Shown one piece after another: positions 8,258 through 17,373 of a stretch of DNA of 64,000 nucleotides. Origin of the DNA: Gammaproteobacteria bacterium (GTDB lineage: Bacteria > Pseudomonadota > Gammaproteobacteria > Pseudomonadales > Azotimanducaceae). Each line of letters opens with the position of its first letter. Within the stretch, counting starts at the first letter, position 1. The position numbers were made by a program, and so were the translations under genes. The notes beneath the pieces are model-generated. The model saw only the letters and a program-made list of their open reading frames with translations, searched no databases and had not been told where the DNA came from. Where the stretch lies: assembly GCA_026706935.1 (NCBI GenBank), contig JAPOXV010000013.1:124001-188000 (forward strand), written 5' to 3'.

Positions 8258-8811
8258 TGTCGATTTACATTACAAGCCTTGCGAACATGCCGAAGCTGAT
8301 CAGACGATTCGATATTGAGTACCTGGTTTCCATCGTCGATGCGGACGGCCAACCTCCTACACCAACTGAGATTTCCTCGTCTCGACACCACCGATGTGTT
8401 GTTGACGATATCGTTGAAACCCAGCCGGGAAAGATTGTTCCGCGAACCGAGCACATCAGAGACTTAATCGGGTTTCTCGATGCGTGGGATAGCGAATCGA
8501 GTTTGTTAATCCACTGTATAGGGGGCGTCAGCAGATCGACCGCCGCCGCATTAATCGCACACACCTTGAAAACCAGCGATCCAAAGCAATCTGCGACAGC
8601 ATTACGGTTAGCAGCGCCATACGCGTGGCCCAATCAGCGAATCGTTTCTCTTGCCGATTCAATATTGGGGCTCAACGGTAAATTGATCCTCGCTCGCGAG
8701 GAAATGGGTCCCGCAAGCTGGCAAATCGATCCAGATTACGCCGTACCACAACTTCATGGAAACGATGCGGGTGGTGATAAATCCGGAAGATACGCGGAAC
8801 TGGAGATCTGA
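8257..8811 (+). CDS. Cysteine-dependent tyrosine-phosphatase-like protein
   Basis: A 184-residue protein with the PTP signature LLIHCIGGVSRST (HCx5R, Cys87 and Arg93). Typical dual-specificity-like phosphatases place the catalytic Cys in this P-loop. It has no signal peptide, so it is cytoplasmic, while its operon partner upstream is an outer-membrane amidase. The genes overlap at TGATG. The C-terminal tail contains WQIDPDYAVPQL, which recurs in a short frame at 3640-3759. Substrate unknown; related small bacterial PTPs act on phosphotyrosine or nucleotides. Confidence 0.8.
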   Translation: MSIYITSLANMPKLIRRFDIEYLVSIVDADGQPPTPTEISSSRHHRCVVDDIVETQPGKIVPRTEHIRDLIGFLDAWDSESSLLIHCIGGVSRSTAAALIAHTLKTSDPKQSATALRLAAPYAWPNQRIVSLADSILGLNGKLILAREEMGPASWQIDPDYAVPQLHGNDAGGDKSGRYAELEI

Positions 8812-8862
8812 ACCAGTCGACTAGGAGAGAGACACATATCGTCGAACTAGTGACCGTTTTTT

Positions 8863-8994
8863 AAAACGCTTATGTACTTCTGTGTGGTTTTCACACTCAT
8901 TACAAGGTTCGGCGCCGATCAGAACTTATGTTCTGATTCTGTTTTCAGTTGCCGACACTGCGGGAAGAGCGCCACCCGCATCAAAGAGCGCGAG
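8863..8994 (-). mobile_element. Solo right end and tnpB 3' end of an IS605-family element (omegaRNA-region relic)
   Basis: The reverse complement of this stretch matches 43613-43745, the last ~97 bp of the intact tnpB plus its right end, at roughly 88% identity by eye. The match includes GCGCTCTTTGATGCGGG, the hairpin arms ATCAGAAC and GTTCTGAT (8918-8937 here, 43672-43691 there) and the distal GTGTGAAAACCAC block. Homology stops abruptly at both ends. There is no tnpB body, so this is a decayed copy, an internally deleted derivative, or a stand-alone guide-RNA locus. In IS605-family elements the 3' end of tnpB and the right end specify the omegaRNA that guides TnpB. Confidence 0.8.
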
Positions 8995-9037
8995 CCACCT
9001 AATGGTAGGAGCTCTCTTATACGTCAATGAGCAACGA

Positions 9038-12000
9038 TCAATGTTCCCCAACAGCACGAGTTACTGATGACGGGTAGCGATAGGACACACTGCCGTCATT
9101 CGGGTAATTACTGAGCCGGAAATAACGATCTAACGTATCGTCAGGCTTCGAATAGCTGTACGCATTTACGTCGAGGAACACTTCAGCCTCAATCTCATCA
9201 GATTCCTCACTGCCAGATCTAATCTCCAATCGATATTTGCGGCAATACGGATCTTCCGGCGCGTCCCATGTGAGCGACCAATATGCGTCGTTCCCATCGA
9301 TTTGAAAGCCTTCCGGTCGATCACAAGTCGCTTTATTTACCCACGCTAGACCATAGTTCAGTGAGTCAGGATTGTCGCCATCAGATACAACCCGTACTTC
9401 CATGGTGTAACTTCCTTGTTCCAGTTCAACCTCTACTAGCTCGACATTGGATGTGTTGTTGTTGCTATACGCAACACGGCTACCGCCTTCGTCGAATACC
9501 TCCAATTCGTAATCGGGAAGGTAACTCAACCAATCGTCGTCGATGTGTCGGTGCCACACAAGAACTGCAGAAAACATGACGTCTTCCTCCACGGTAAGTT
9601 GGTACTCTACGGCATCACCCTCCGTCAGATCTCTCGCGTAGTCCCACCCTAGCATACCGATATCCTCATCGAATCCACCGTCAAACTCTCCTGCACTGAG
9701 AATCTCATAGGCGGTGAACACGTTTAATGCGCCGGCTCCATACTTTGGACTGGTCGGCAGCTCGTCGGACGTTCGTTCCCACGGACCGTTCATAAACAAC
9801 GGATCTACTGGACTGACATTGTCCCACTCGACCGCGATTCTGTAGTTGAAGCGAGTAGCTGCCGCCATCAGAATTGATTTGATGGTAACGCTGCGATATG
9901 CATTGGAGAGAAGGGGGTCTAGTTTCGCTCGTTCCAACAATAACGCCGCGGCTGAACACACTTGTGGGCTCGAATAGCTGGTCGCCGCAAGAGAGGAACG
10001 AGCTGTAATGTCGGGCTTATATCTGGGTGACCCGTGGTCATTGTGTTTAGCGCCATCGAACGCAAAAGTGTTTTGATACTTCTGACCCACGACAATGCTG
10101 TTATAAGCCATTCCACTCGTCGTCACATTTCCGCTCGGTAATGAACTGTGGGCGGTACACGCTACGAGGTCGTTTTCCTCAACAAACTTGTCAAACCGTC
10201 GCGTAGTCGCCGCGCCGCCTCCGTTCGTATTACTAACGTTAAGTAGCTTCGCGGGAGCCACCGGAATATCGTCATAACTTACTAGCGGATAGGAGTTGGA
10301 TTGATCCTCGTCTACCAAAAAGGCACGTAAGTTCGCGGTGGTAGTTGTATGAAATGAGTCCAGTTCAGCGGAGAACGTCGAATACCTTGTGTAGAGCAAC
10401 GGATAGCTCTTGTTCTCGGTTAGAATCTCAGCGACGGTTCTGCTGTGCCTACTCTCTTCGCCGTATTCGAAGAGGTGCATGACATCACCAATATCTTCAG
10501 GCGTGTGAGTGGATTCCGCTTGAAGAACTGTAATACCCCTTCCGGTTGGTAAACGATGTTCGTATCGTGTCAGAAGATCTTGATAGCCGACGTACTTCGC
10601 CAGTTCGTAATTGTTGGTGTACCACCCGTACGAATCGAAGGAGTGTTCAATCGAACGGTACCTATCTCCTACCAACGTAGTAAATGTTTGTTCGTGTTCG
10701 AACGCTATTTCGGCACGATCATAGGGTGCCGATGACAAGCTTGTGACTTGTCCGTCTCTGTTCTGTAACAAACTTAAAACGAGAACAGGTTGATCTGAAC
10801 GAACGATCAGTTGCCAATCACCTGTCCCCTCGCCAAGCATTCCGGCTAATGCCTCATCGCCAGTTTCCAACTGACCTGCATCTAGATCTGCGACTGAGCC
10901 ATCAGGTATAGATACGGCTACGACGGACGACCAATCCCCTGAATCATCGATGCCCTGTATTCTGACAGTCGCGATTGAGTCACCGGTGTTAACCACGCGC
11001 AACTTGCTGACCAGATCGGAATCAGTTTGCGCATTGAACGTCGGAACGCGAGACCGGAATTCAGTTCCCGAAGCAACGTCGTGGATTGAAGTAAAGAAAC
11101 CGTTGTCGAACTCTAGATATGTATTAATTTGGATGTCAAGTTCGCTTTCGAATGTCAAATGCCAGTCTCCAGTCCCAGCTCCTATTCCCGTAGACAGCCC
11201 TATATCCGCATTACCTTGTTCTAGATCGTCAGAACTTAAGTACGCAGTCTCTCCAGCTTGAATTACTAACTCTACGGGCTCATAGGCCTCTCCTGTACTA
11301 TCTACCGCCGTAATTGACACCTCGCCTGATTCGTCAGAACGGTTTAGCATCCCTACCAATCCTTGGAATCCATGGTTCGAAGCGTTGGGAAACATCGGAA
11401 CGCGACGACTACTTGCGTTACTGGAAAGGTTGATTAGATGCCCGGTGGACGTCTCCAACAGGTTAAGGACGATCAACGGTTGATCAGATTCGACGCTGAG
11501 TCGCCATCTCCCATCGCCATCACCTAAACCGTCACTCTCAAGTTCAGCTGCAGTGACATCGCGAGACGTACCGGCTGCGACATCTAACGTTACGATCTCA
11601 CCCGGTGATTCGCCGTCAACGTCAATACCAGTGATGCTCACTGAGGCATCTAATTCGCCTGCGTTAATAAGACGCAATCTACTGATCTGGTCGACATTAC
11701 TCGCAGGATTGAATATCGCTACTTGGTACTCATTTTCTGCGCCCGGGACCGTGTCGTGCATCGTCGTTAGGAAGCCATCCGATGTACGCACATATACGAG
11801 TACCTCAATATCCGATTCACTCGTAAGCTCCAGTCGCCAATCGCCGTCTCCAGATCCAACGCCCTCAGATAGGAGATCGTCCGTATCGCCGTTCTCTAGA
11901 TCGTCAGAGTCAAAATGAACGGTATGTCGACCTTCCATTGACAAGGAAATCGGACCCATCTCCCGACCAGCTTCGTCAAAAGCCAAGATTTCAACGTCAG

Positions 12001-12199
12001 CTTCGTCAGCAGAATGATTTATCAGTCGCAGAAACCCGTCACGCGCGTCGTTCGAAGCAGCAAGAAAAAGAGGTACTGTGTGTGTCGTCTCCGCAACCAC
12101 AAAACCCGAAGGTATCACGAGCGTACATAAGCCAAATTGCTTTAAGAGTCTCAACCAGTGAGAGTTCGCCAATATGGTGACGAATTCGTTTTTGACCAT
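9038..12199 (-). CDS. Secreted subtilisin-like (S8) protein with four tandem beta-rich repeats
   Basis: A 1,053-residue protein. Residues 1-37 form a long signal peptide ending VVAET. Four related modules of about 105-115 residues then alternate as A-B-A'-B' (about 40-495). A modules begin VPLFLAAS / VPMFPNAS, end in GFLTTMHDT / GFFTSIHDV and have a GDWxL strand; B modules have ISRLRLINAG / VSKLRVVNTG and SDQPLIVLNLL / SDQPVLVLSLL. An S8-like domain follows (about 520-870) with a likely His in SRHSRTVAEIL (~584) and Ser in TSYSSPQVCSAA (~741). The usual Asp strand appears as ITVLQAES, so the triad is atypical. A C-terminal P-domain/FnIII-like region finishes the protein. It is likely a surface or secreted protease; activity is uncertain. 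Confidence 0.82.
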   Translation of the reverse strand: MVKNEFVTILANSHWLRLLKQFGLCTLVIPSGFVVAETTHTVPLFLAASNDARDGFLRLINHSADEADVEILAFDEAGREMGPISLSMEGRHTVHFDSDDLENGDTDDLLSEGVGSGDGDWRLELTSESDIEVLVYVRTSDGFLTTMHDTVPGAENEYQVAIFNPASNVDQISRLRLINAGELDASVSITGIDVDGESPGEIVTLDVAAGTSRDVTAAELESDGLGDGDGRWRLSVESDQPLIVLNLLETSTGHLINLSSNASSRRVPMFPNASNHGFQGLVGMLNRSDESGEVSITAVDSTGEAYEPVELVIQAGETAYLSSDDLEQGNADIGLSTGIGAGTGDWHLTFESELDIQINTYLEFDNGFFTSIHDVASGTEFRSRVPTFNAQTDSDLVSKLRVVNTGDSIATVRIQGIDDSGDWSSVVAVSIPDGSVADLDAGQLETGDEALAGMLGEGTGDWQLIVRSDQPVLVLSLLQNRDGQVTSLSSAPYDRAEIAFEHEQTFTTLVGDRYRSIEHSFDSYGWYTNNYELAKYVGYQDLLTRYEHRLPTGRGITVLQAESTHTPEDIGDVMHLFEYGEESRHSRTVAEILTENKSYPLLYTRYSTFSAELDSFHTTTTANLRAFLVDEDQSNSYPLVSYDDIPVAPAKLLNVSNTNGGGAATTRRFDKFVEENDLVACTAHSSLPSGNVTTSGMAYNSIVVGQKYQNTFAFDGAKHNDHGSPRYKPDITARSSLAATSYSSPQVCSAAALLLERAKLDPLLSNAYRSVTIKSILMAAATRFNYRIAVEWDNVSPVDPLFMNGPWERTSDELPTSPKYGAGALNVFTAYEILSAGEFDGGFDEDIGMLGWDYARDLTEGDAVEYQLTVEEDVMFSAVLVWHRHIDDDWLSYLPDYELEVFDEGGSRVAYSNNNTSNVELVEVELEQGSYTMEVRVVSDGDNPDSLNYGLAWVNKATCDRPEGFQIDGNDAYWSLTWDAPEDPYCRKYRLEIRSGSEESDEIEAEVFLDVNAYSYSKPDDTLDRYFRLSNYPNDGSVSYRYPSSVTRAVGEH

Positions 12200-12320
12200 C
12201 TAGGACCGCGGTGCTTCTCTACACGTCGTGGTTTCCAAGTTCCTTCCGAAAGTTCGGAAACGTGTTTCGAAGGGAAACCAATCTCGTTTGTCAGTCTATG
12301 TTCTGTGACCGCTTCGCGCA

Positions 12321-12336
12321 TCCCCAAATTTAGGGA
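12321..12336. promoter_or_regulatory. Palindromic motif upstream of the S8 protease
   Basis: TCCCCAAATTTAGGGA has dyad symmetry with one off-centre mismatch pair and lies 122 bp upstream of the protease ATG at 12199. Related sites are at 13086, 13271, 57442 and, more weakly, 1460. Confidence 0.4.
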
Positions 12337-13085
12337 CTTTGGGCGATACTCTCGGTAGATTAGCTGGCTAGTTCGGCGGATAGGAGCAAGTAGAAGGTTG
12401 TCGAGTATGGCGCTTAAGTCGGCGCCAGTCTCACCGAGTCCGCATCTCTAATCGATCCACGGCCAATATACAGACATTAGGTTCTTAACTCGGTATGGAT
12501 CTATAACTGGATTCCCTTTTGGACGAAGCCAAAAGAGATTCGACAGATCGTCGAATGCAGGAACGTTCTGCAGACCGTTTCCTCCGAGATCGAATCGCCA
12601 CAACGAATGTAAATCACAAAGAATCGTTGCGTCCTATACCTGATTGCCCGCATGCTACGGTGAACGAGTTTCGTCTGAAATCGAATCGTCTGAGTGAACT
12701 CGATGTTTGAGGAACCAGTTGGTTTCCCAACAGCAATGCCTACGCCTGCCTGTTCGTCCAAATTACTCATGAAGGCGTTAGGTGATGGCTGCGCTGCGTT
12801 TCGCGTCACCAGCAGAATATAGGTCCGAATAGAGGCGTTCGTCGCCGTCACGTTGACCTTGATCGTATTCGCGAATTGGGCGAGAGATCACGACTACCGG
12901 CGTCGCTCTTTACAGGGCTACGGCGGTTTACTATCGGATTACAAGCTCTACACCTGCGCGTTCCAATCCACCCAAAAGTCCTTCCCCGCACCGAGTCGAT
13001 GCGCATCAACACTCTTCAGTCGCTGAATCGGTAACCACGAGCGACACAATTCGCTGCATAGTAGGGTCATGCTCACATTTCAACG

Positions 13086-13101
13086 TCCCCTAAATTGAGG
13101 A
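13086..13101. promoter_or_regulatory. Palindromic motif, copy 2
   Basis: TCCCCTAAATTGAGGA. It shares the outer TCC and GGA and the right half TTGAGGA with the site at 13271. It is about 320-375 bp upstream of the LuxR-type gene. Confidence 0.35.
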
Positions 13102-13270
13102 GATATGAGGTGTTTTTCGGTAGTCTTTAGCCTTCCTTAGATAGGCGTACATAAGATGAATGTCCGCGAGCGCCTCTAAATAACCTACGTGCAGATACTC
13201 TAAGTCTAAAAGATGCACAAATCAATCTTGAACGTGTGGTAAGTTATTGATTCTAAAAGATCTTTACCTT

Positions 13271-13288
13271 ATCCCCAATATTGAGGAT
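13271..13288. promoter_or_regulatory. Palindromic motif upstream of the LuxR-type regulator
   Basis: ATCCCCAATATTGAGGAT is an 18-bp dyad with one mismatched pair, about 115-190 bp upstream of the regulator start depending on which start is used. It is the most symmetric member of the family and a natural candidate for autoregulation. Confidence 0.42.
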
Positions 13289-13460
13289 GCAGAAAAAGAC
13301 TACGTGCTTAGCATAAATACAAATCACAGAATGTTGAGTTCCGCAGAGTCTGAGTGAATCTAAATATCTATGAGAGTCGACAGACAAGATGAAATGAGTA
13401 TATGTGTGCTTAGATTTCAGATTGCTAGACACATGTTCAAACCGACTTTACGGTGTTGGC

Positions 13461-14609
13461 GTGAGTAAACTAGGTCTATATGACGATGTCGTCACATCCT
13501 TACAAAAAGCGATTCTTCATCCGTCAGCTTGGTCTAGAGCTTTTCGATTAATTGATGAGGCAGTCGGCATACACGGTAGTACCACAGTACTCGCAGCGGG
13601 GGAGCGTACGACCGATGTTCGCATTTTTGCGTTTTGGTATTACGATCGGGGCATCCGACAGTTTGAGTTAGAGAATCTCTATTTCAAGGATTACTACGAC
13701 ATCGACGAGCGGATCCCTCGCGTACGTCGAATACCTGAAAACAAGGTTGTCCATATCAAGGATCTCTACACCGCTTCAGAATTAAAGCGCTCCGCTGCGT
13801 ACAACGAAGCGATGGCGATTTGTAACGGTCAGGATAGCCTACACGTGCGTTTGGCTGGTCCTAATGACACTCGCATCACCTGGGTTCCGAATGACCCGAC
13901 CGATCGGGAAGGTTGGTCGACTGGAAAGCTAGCGCTGATGCGACGCTTGTTCCCTCATCTGCACCATGCGATTTGGGCGGAACATACACTAAACGGCGCA
14001 GGTATCCTCACATCGACGCTTGCCGATTTATTAGGTGCAACGGGATTGGGAATCATCCAACTGGACGGACGTGGGCGGATCTTCGACATAAACGACCGTG
14101 GTAAGAGGCTGTTACGGAATCGTGAGACTATATATGATCGACACGGATTCTTACACGCTAAACGTCGCCTGGAAGACGTTAAACTCCAGAAGCTAATATC
14201 GCGGGCAATACCCTCGAGAGGTTCAGTTGGCTATGGAGGTACTACGACGTTCAATCGTTGGCCGAAACCACCGCTTTTAACGCAGATACATCCAATACAA
14301 GCACAGGAAGAGGACCCTCGAACTTGGTCGGTAGCGGCGTTGGTCGTCATCAGTGACCTACCCGGGCGTCCCGAAATCGATCAAGGCGTAGTAGCGCAAA
14401 CACTCAACTTTACCGGTATGGAAAGTCGCGTTGCAGTGATGCTCGCAGAAGGTAAAACCGTACCGTTGATCGCAGAAGAATTAGGGCGGAAGGAAAGTAC
14501 GATCCGACACCACGTCAAACGAATGTTCACGAAGCACAATCTTTCACGGCAGACGGAGTTGATCGATTTGGTGCGAGCGATCGCCGGCGCTCCAAGAACG
14601 GAAACGTAA
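13461..14609 (+). CDS. LuxR-type transcriptional regulator with PAS-like sensor
   Basis: Start placed at GTG 13461 (VSKLGLYDDVV), because the extra 19 residues from GTG 13404 look non-coding; 13404 remains possible. About residues 5-180 form an N-terminal region of unknown fold. A PAS-like segment sits around 185-300 (GLGIIQLDGRGRIFDINDRGKRLL). The C-terminal 65 residues are a LuxR/GerE helix-turn-helix: FTGMESRVAVMLAEGKTVPLIAEELG followed by KESTIRHHVKRMFTKHNL. Such proteins bind short dyad sites as dimers. No autoinducer domain is recognised, so the signal is unknown. The divergent neighbour is the secreted protease, and matching dyads lie upstream of both genes. Confidence 0.8.
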   Translation: MSKLGLYDDVVTSLQKAILHPSAWSRAFRLIDEAVGIHGSTTVLAAGERTTDVRIFAFWYYDRGIRQFELENLYFKDYYDIDERIPRVRRIPENKVVHIKDLYTASELKRSAAYNEAMAICNGQDSLHVRLAGPNDTRITWVPNDPTDREGWSTGKLALMRRLFPHLHHAIWAEHTLNGAGILTSTLADLLGATGLGIIQLDGRGRIFDINDRGKRLLRNRETIYDRHGFLHAKRRLEDVKLQKLISRAIPSRGSVGYGGTTTFNRWPKPPLLTQIHPIQAQEEDPRTWSVAALVVISDLPGRPEIDQGVVAQTLNFTGMESRVAVMLAEGKTVPLIAEELGRKESTIRHHVKRMFTKHNLSRQTELIDLVRAIAGAPRTET

Positions 14610-14993
14610 CGACGAAAACAGACGTATGCAAACGAAAAGGACTAGAAGGTAAACGCCCTATAACGTTATGATGACATGCGTGTAGTACACCCCAGGTTTG
14701 ACTCTGCGAAGAAATCCTCACCGGAATTCTGACGTATGTTATTCGTCCATCGGGAAATAAAGAAGGGTCGCGAACTACCTATGAATATAGCGTATACCAC
14801 GTAAAACGAGCCGAAACGGACATTTTGATAGAGTGTCTAGCGATTTAATACGCCTATATCCAGCGAGCTACTCACCGTGAGTTCACGACATCGACAACAC
14901 CAACGTCGAGCAAAAGTAAATAACAACGTTCCGACTAGAGAATCGCTCTGATTCAGAGGAAGATATCCTCACTTACCCTGCATTTACTAACCC
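14610..14993. other. Intergenic region without recognised gene
   Basis: Nothing coding is seen. A small dyad (GAGGA, five bases, TCCTC; 14956-14970) lies just upstream of the short membrane-protein frame at 14994. Confidence 0.4.
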
Positions 14994-15212
14994 TTGGGAC
15001 CGACAGCTGGTGGACAAAACGTCGCTCATTTAGTAGACAAGGTAGCCGACACGATTCTGCATAAGCAGCTCGATCTCTCAGCCGCAATTCCTGGCATCGT
15101 ACTTCTGGTGCTCACGCTCGTGTTATTCGACGCGAAAGATTTCCGAATCTTGACGACGTGGGTTGTAGGTTTCGGTATCTATCTCTCGATCCATGCGCTC
15201 TTCTTAGTCTAA
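14994..15212 (+). CDS. Small predicted membrane protein
   Basis: A 72-residue frame starting at TTG. Two hydrophobic segments are visible at about 31-45 (IPGIVLLVLTLVLF) and 54-71 (WVVGFGIYLSIHALFLV), separated by DAKDFRI, giving a hairpin-like inner-membrane protein. There is no recognised family and no clear ribosome-binding site. The membrane-like composition, not homology, is the evidence; it could be spurious. Confidence 0.38.
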   Translation: MGPTAGGQNVAHLVDKVADTILHKQLDLSAAIPGIVLLVLTLVLFDAKDFRILTTWVVGFGIYLSIHALFLV

Positions 15213-15363
15213 ATTGATGTAAGTTTCTTATTCGCTGTTTGGGTTCCGACCTAGTTCAGCGTGTCCGGTGGCTAGGCACGTGACTTCGACTCTGTCCGGC
15301 ATGCAACGGTTTAGCGAAAGGTCGAGTCTAGACGATGCACCTTCGTCTTGAACTTTCGAATCT

Positions 15364-16377
15364 TTACGACGCATTTGAAGTTGAAACGCCTCGATCGTTG
15401 CTGATCTTCTCCCAATGATGACATGCAATCGATGCGTCGTCGCTTATTCGCTCTCGAAAGGGTTTCTGATTAATACAAACCGACGTTGCGTGTGCGCACC
15501 TTGTGTGAAATCTACATCCGGTGGGAGGCGTAATCGGTGAGGGCACGTCACCACTCAAAATCACCCGGTCTTTACTGGCGGTCGGATCTGGGATAGGAAT
15601 CGCAGATAGCAGAGCTTGAGTGTAGGGGTGTTTTGGTGCATCGTAAATTTCTTGTGCGATCTCAGTTTCGACAATTTCACCGAGGTACATCACCGCCACA
15701 CGGTCAGAAATGTGCTTCACCACGGCCAAATCGTGTGCGATGAAGATTAGCGCAAGATTCATCTCGCGTTGAAGATCCAGGAGCAGGTTGATGACCTGTG
15801 ATTGCACCGAGACATCTAGCGCCGACACGGCTTCGTCACAAACAATCAATTTCGGTTCGAGCGCAATTGCACGCGCAATTCCAATCCTCTGTCGCTGACC
15901 GCCTGAAAACTCATGCGGAAAGCGATTCGCAGCCGATGCATCCAAACCGACACGTTCGAGCAAACTTGCAACTCGCTGCTGCCGTTCCTCTGGTGTGCCG
16001 ACCTTGTGTATGACGAAAGGTTCGGCAAGGATCTTTCCTACAGTGTGTCGCGCGTTTAGCGACTCGAATGGATCCTGGAAAATGATCTGAATGTCTTTTC
16101 GCAATGTACGTAAGCGTTTACGATCCATTTGCGTGACATCTTCCCCTTCGAAGAACACCGAGCCTGATGTCGGCTCATAGAGGCGAAGCAGCGCTTTTCC
16201 AACTGTGCTCTTACCGCAACCCGATTCCCCGACGAGACCGAGCGTTTCACCTCGACGAACTTCAAACGAAACATCATCGACGGCGTGAACGTGCCCGACG
16301 GTACGAAGAAATAGTCCGCCACGTACCGGGAAGTGTTTTGTTAGTTGCTCAATGAGAAGTATCGGATCGTCTTTCAT
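15364..16377 (-). CDS. yejF: Peptide ABC transporter ATP-binding protein (OppF/DppF-like half of YejF)
   Basis: Start set at ATG 16377, which overlaps the preceding stop as ATGA and begins [18 protein letters not shown]; the longer frame is unneeded. Walker A is GESGCGKST, signature FSGGQRQR, Walker [17 protein letters not shown]-loop FIAHDLAVV. The C-terminal oligopeptide/dipeptide extension has the [10 protein letters not shown]...C cysteine cluster typical of OppF-type subunits, which can hold an iron-sulfur centre. It powers import together with the OppD-like subunit upstream. In E. coli YejF these two ATPases are fused; here they are separate genes. Confidence 0.88.
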   Translation of the reverse strand: MKDDPILLIEQLTKHFPVRGGLFLRTVGHVHAVDDVSFEVRRGETLGLVGESGCGKSTVGKALLRLYEPTSGSVFFEGEDVTQMDRKRLRTLRKDIQIIFQDPFESLNARHTVGKILAEPFVIHKVGTPEERQQRVASLLERVGLDASAANRFPHEFSGGQRQRIGIARAIALEPKLIVCDEAVSALDVSVQSQVINLLLDLQREMNLALIFIAHDLAVVKHISDRVAVMYLGEIVETEIAQEIYDAPKHPYTQALLSAIPIPDPTASKDRVILSGDVPSPITPPTGCRFHTRCAHATSVCINQKPFRERISDDASIACHHWEKISNDRGVSTSNAS

Positions 16378-17372
16378 GCGGTCGCCACTGCATTCTGTTC
16401 GAGCTCGCGCCACCGTAGACACGCGACTGTTCGACTTTCTGTCGCCAATTCGAGTAGTGGTTTGTTGATTGAACATTGATCCTGTGCAAACTCGCACCGA
16501 TTGCTGAATCGACATCCGACAGGCAACTCATCGATACTCGGTACGACACCGGGAATCGTCGGTAGAACAGACTTCGATTCGCTTTCTAACCGTGGAATCG
16601 AATCCAACAGGCCTCTTGTATACGGATGCAACGGTGACGCAAACAGTGTTTCAACCGAAGCCTCTTCCGCGATTCGCCCAGCGTACATGACCACCACTCG
16701 CGACGCTAGCTCCGCTATGACGCCGAGGTCGTGAGTGATGAAGATGATCGACATGCCGTACTCCCTCTGCAGATCGCGAAGTAGCTCGAGGATCTGCGCC
16801 TGGATCGTTACATCGAGCGCGGTCGTCGGTTCGTCGGCGATCAGAATGCGTGGTCTGCTCGAAAGTGCCATCGCGATCATGACCCGCTGCCGCATACCAC
16901 CCGAAAGCTGGTGAGGATATTCATCGAGACGCCGTTCTGCCGCAGGAATGCCCACGTGGTCCATCAATCGCAGTGCTTCTGATCGGATCTCCGCTTTCGA
17001 CGCGTTTGGATGGTGGAGTCGATAGGACTCGCCTAGCTGTTTCCCGACTCGATGAACCGGATTCAATGCCGTCATGGGCTCTTGAAAGATCATCGCAACT
17101 TGGTCGCCGCGAACGCGGCTCAATTGCTCGGACGTCAGTTGCGTTAAATCTCGTCCCTCAAATCGAATCACCCCACCCGTGACCCGACCGGCGGGTTTCG
17201 GTAGCAATCCCATGACCGCCAGCGCAGTCACGCTCTTACCGCACCCAGACTCCCCAACCAGACCGAGTGTTTCGCCTTCCTCAAGACTAATGCTCACGTC
17301 ATCGATGACATCGACGACCCCTTCATCGGTTTCGAACGAGATCGAGAGATTCTCGATCGAGAGCAGTGGCAC
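16374..17372 (-). CDS. yejF: Peptide ABC transporter ATP-binding protein (OppD/DppD-like half of YejF)
   Basis: Start set at GTG 17372 ([14 protein letters not shown]), one base after the stop of the binding-protein gene; upstream residues in the same frame have no family resemblance. Walker A is GESGCGKSV, the Q-loop is [11 protein letters not shown], signature LSGGMRQR, Walker [15 protein letters not shown]. The OppD-type C-terminus ([24 protein letters not shown]) is present. It pairs with the OppF-like subunit next door as the ATPase of the peptide importer. Confidence 0.87.
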   Translation of the reverse strand: MPLLSIENLSISFETDEGVVDVIDDVSISLEEGETLGLVGESGCGKSVTALAVMGLLPKPAGRVTGGVIRFEGRDLTQLTSEQLSRVRGDQVAMIFQEPMTALNPVHRVGKQLGESYRLHHPNASKAEIRSEALRLMDHVGIPAAERRLDEYPHQLSGGMRQRVMIAMALSSRPRILIADEPTTALDVTIQAQILELLRDLQREYGMSIIFITHDLGVIAELASRVVVMYAGRIAEEASVETLFASPLHPYTRGLLDSIPRLESESKSVLPTIPGVVPSIDELPVGCRFSNRCEFAQDQCSINKPLLELATESRTVACLRWRELEQNAVATA

Positions 17373-17373
17373 G

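Larger units (their letters stand above)
12200..13403. other. 1.2-kb region without recognisable gene
   Basis: No frame on either strand looks like a protein family I recognise. The longest (12501-12851, minus strand) has a composition unlike its neighbours. The region separates the leftward protease from the rightward LuxR-type regulator and carries three copies of the palindromic motif (12321, 13086, 13271), so much of it may be regulatory or degenerate. Confidence 0.45.

Noticed and set aside
8882-9067. Plus-strand frame over the solo TnpB right end
   Set aside because: It reads antisense to tnpB-derived sequence and is explained by the element relic.
12501-12851. Minus-strand open frame of 116 codons in the 1.2-kb gap
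   Set aside because: No domain, no ribosome-binding site and an unusual amino-acid mix. Reported as gene-free.
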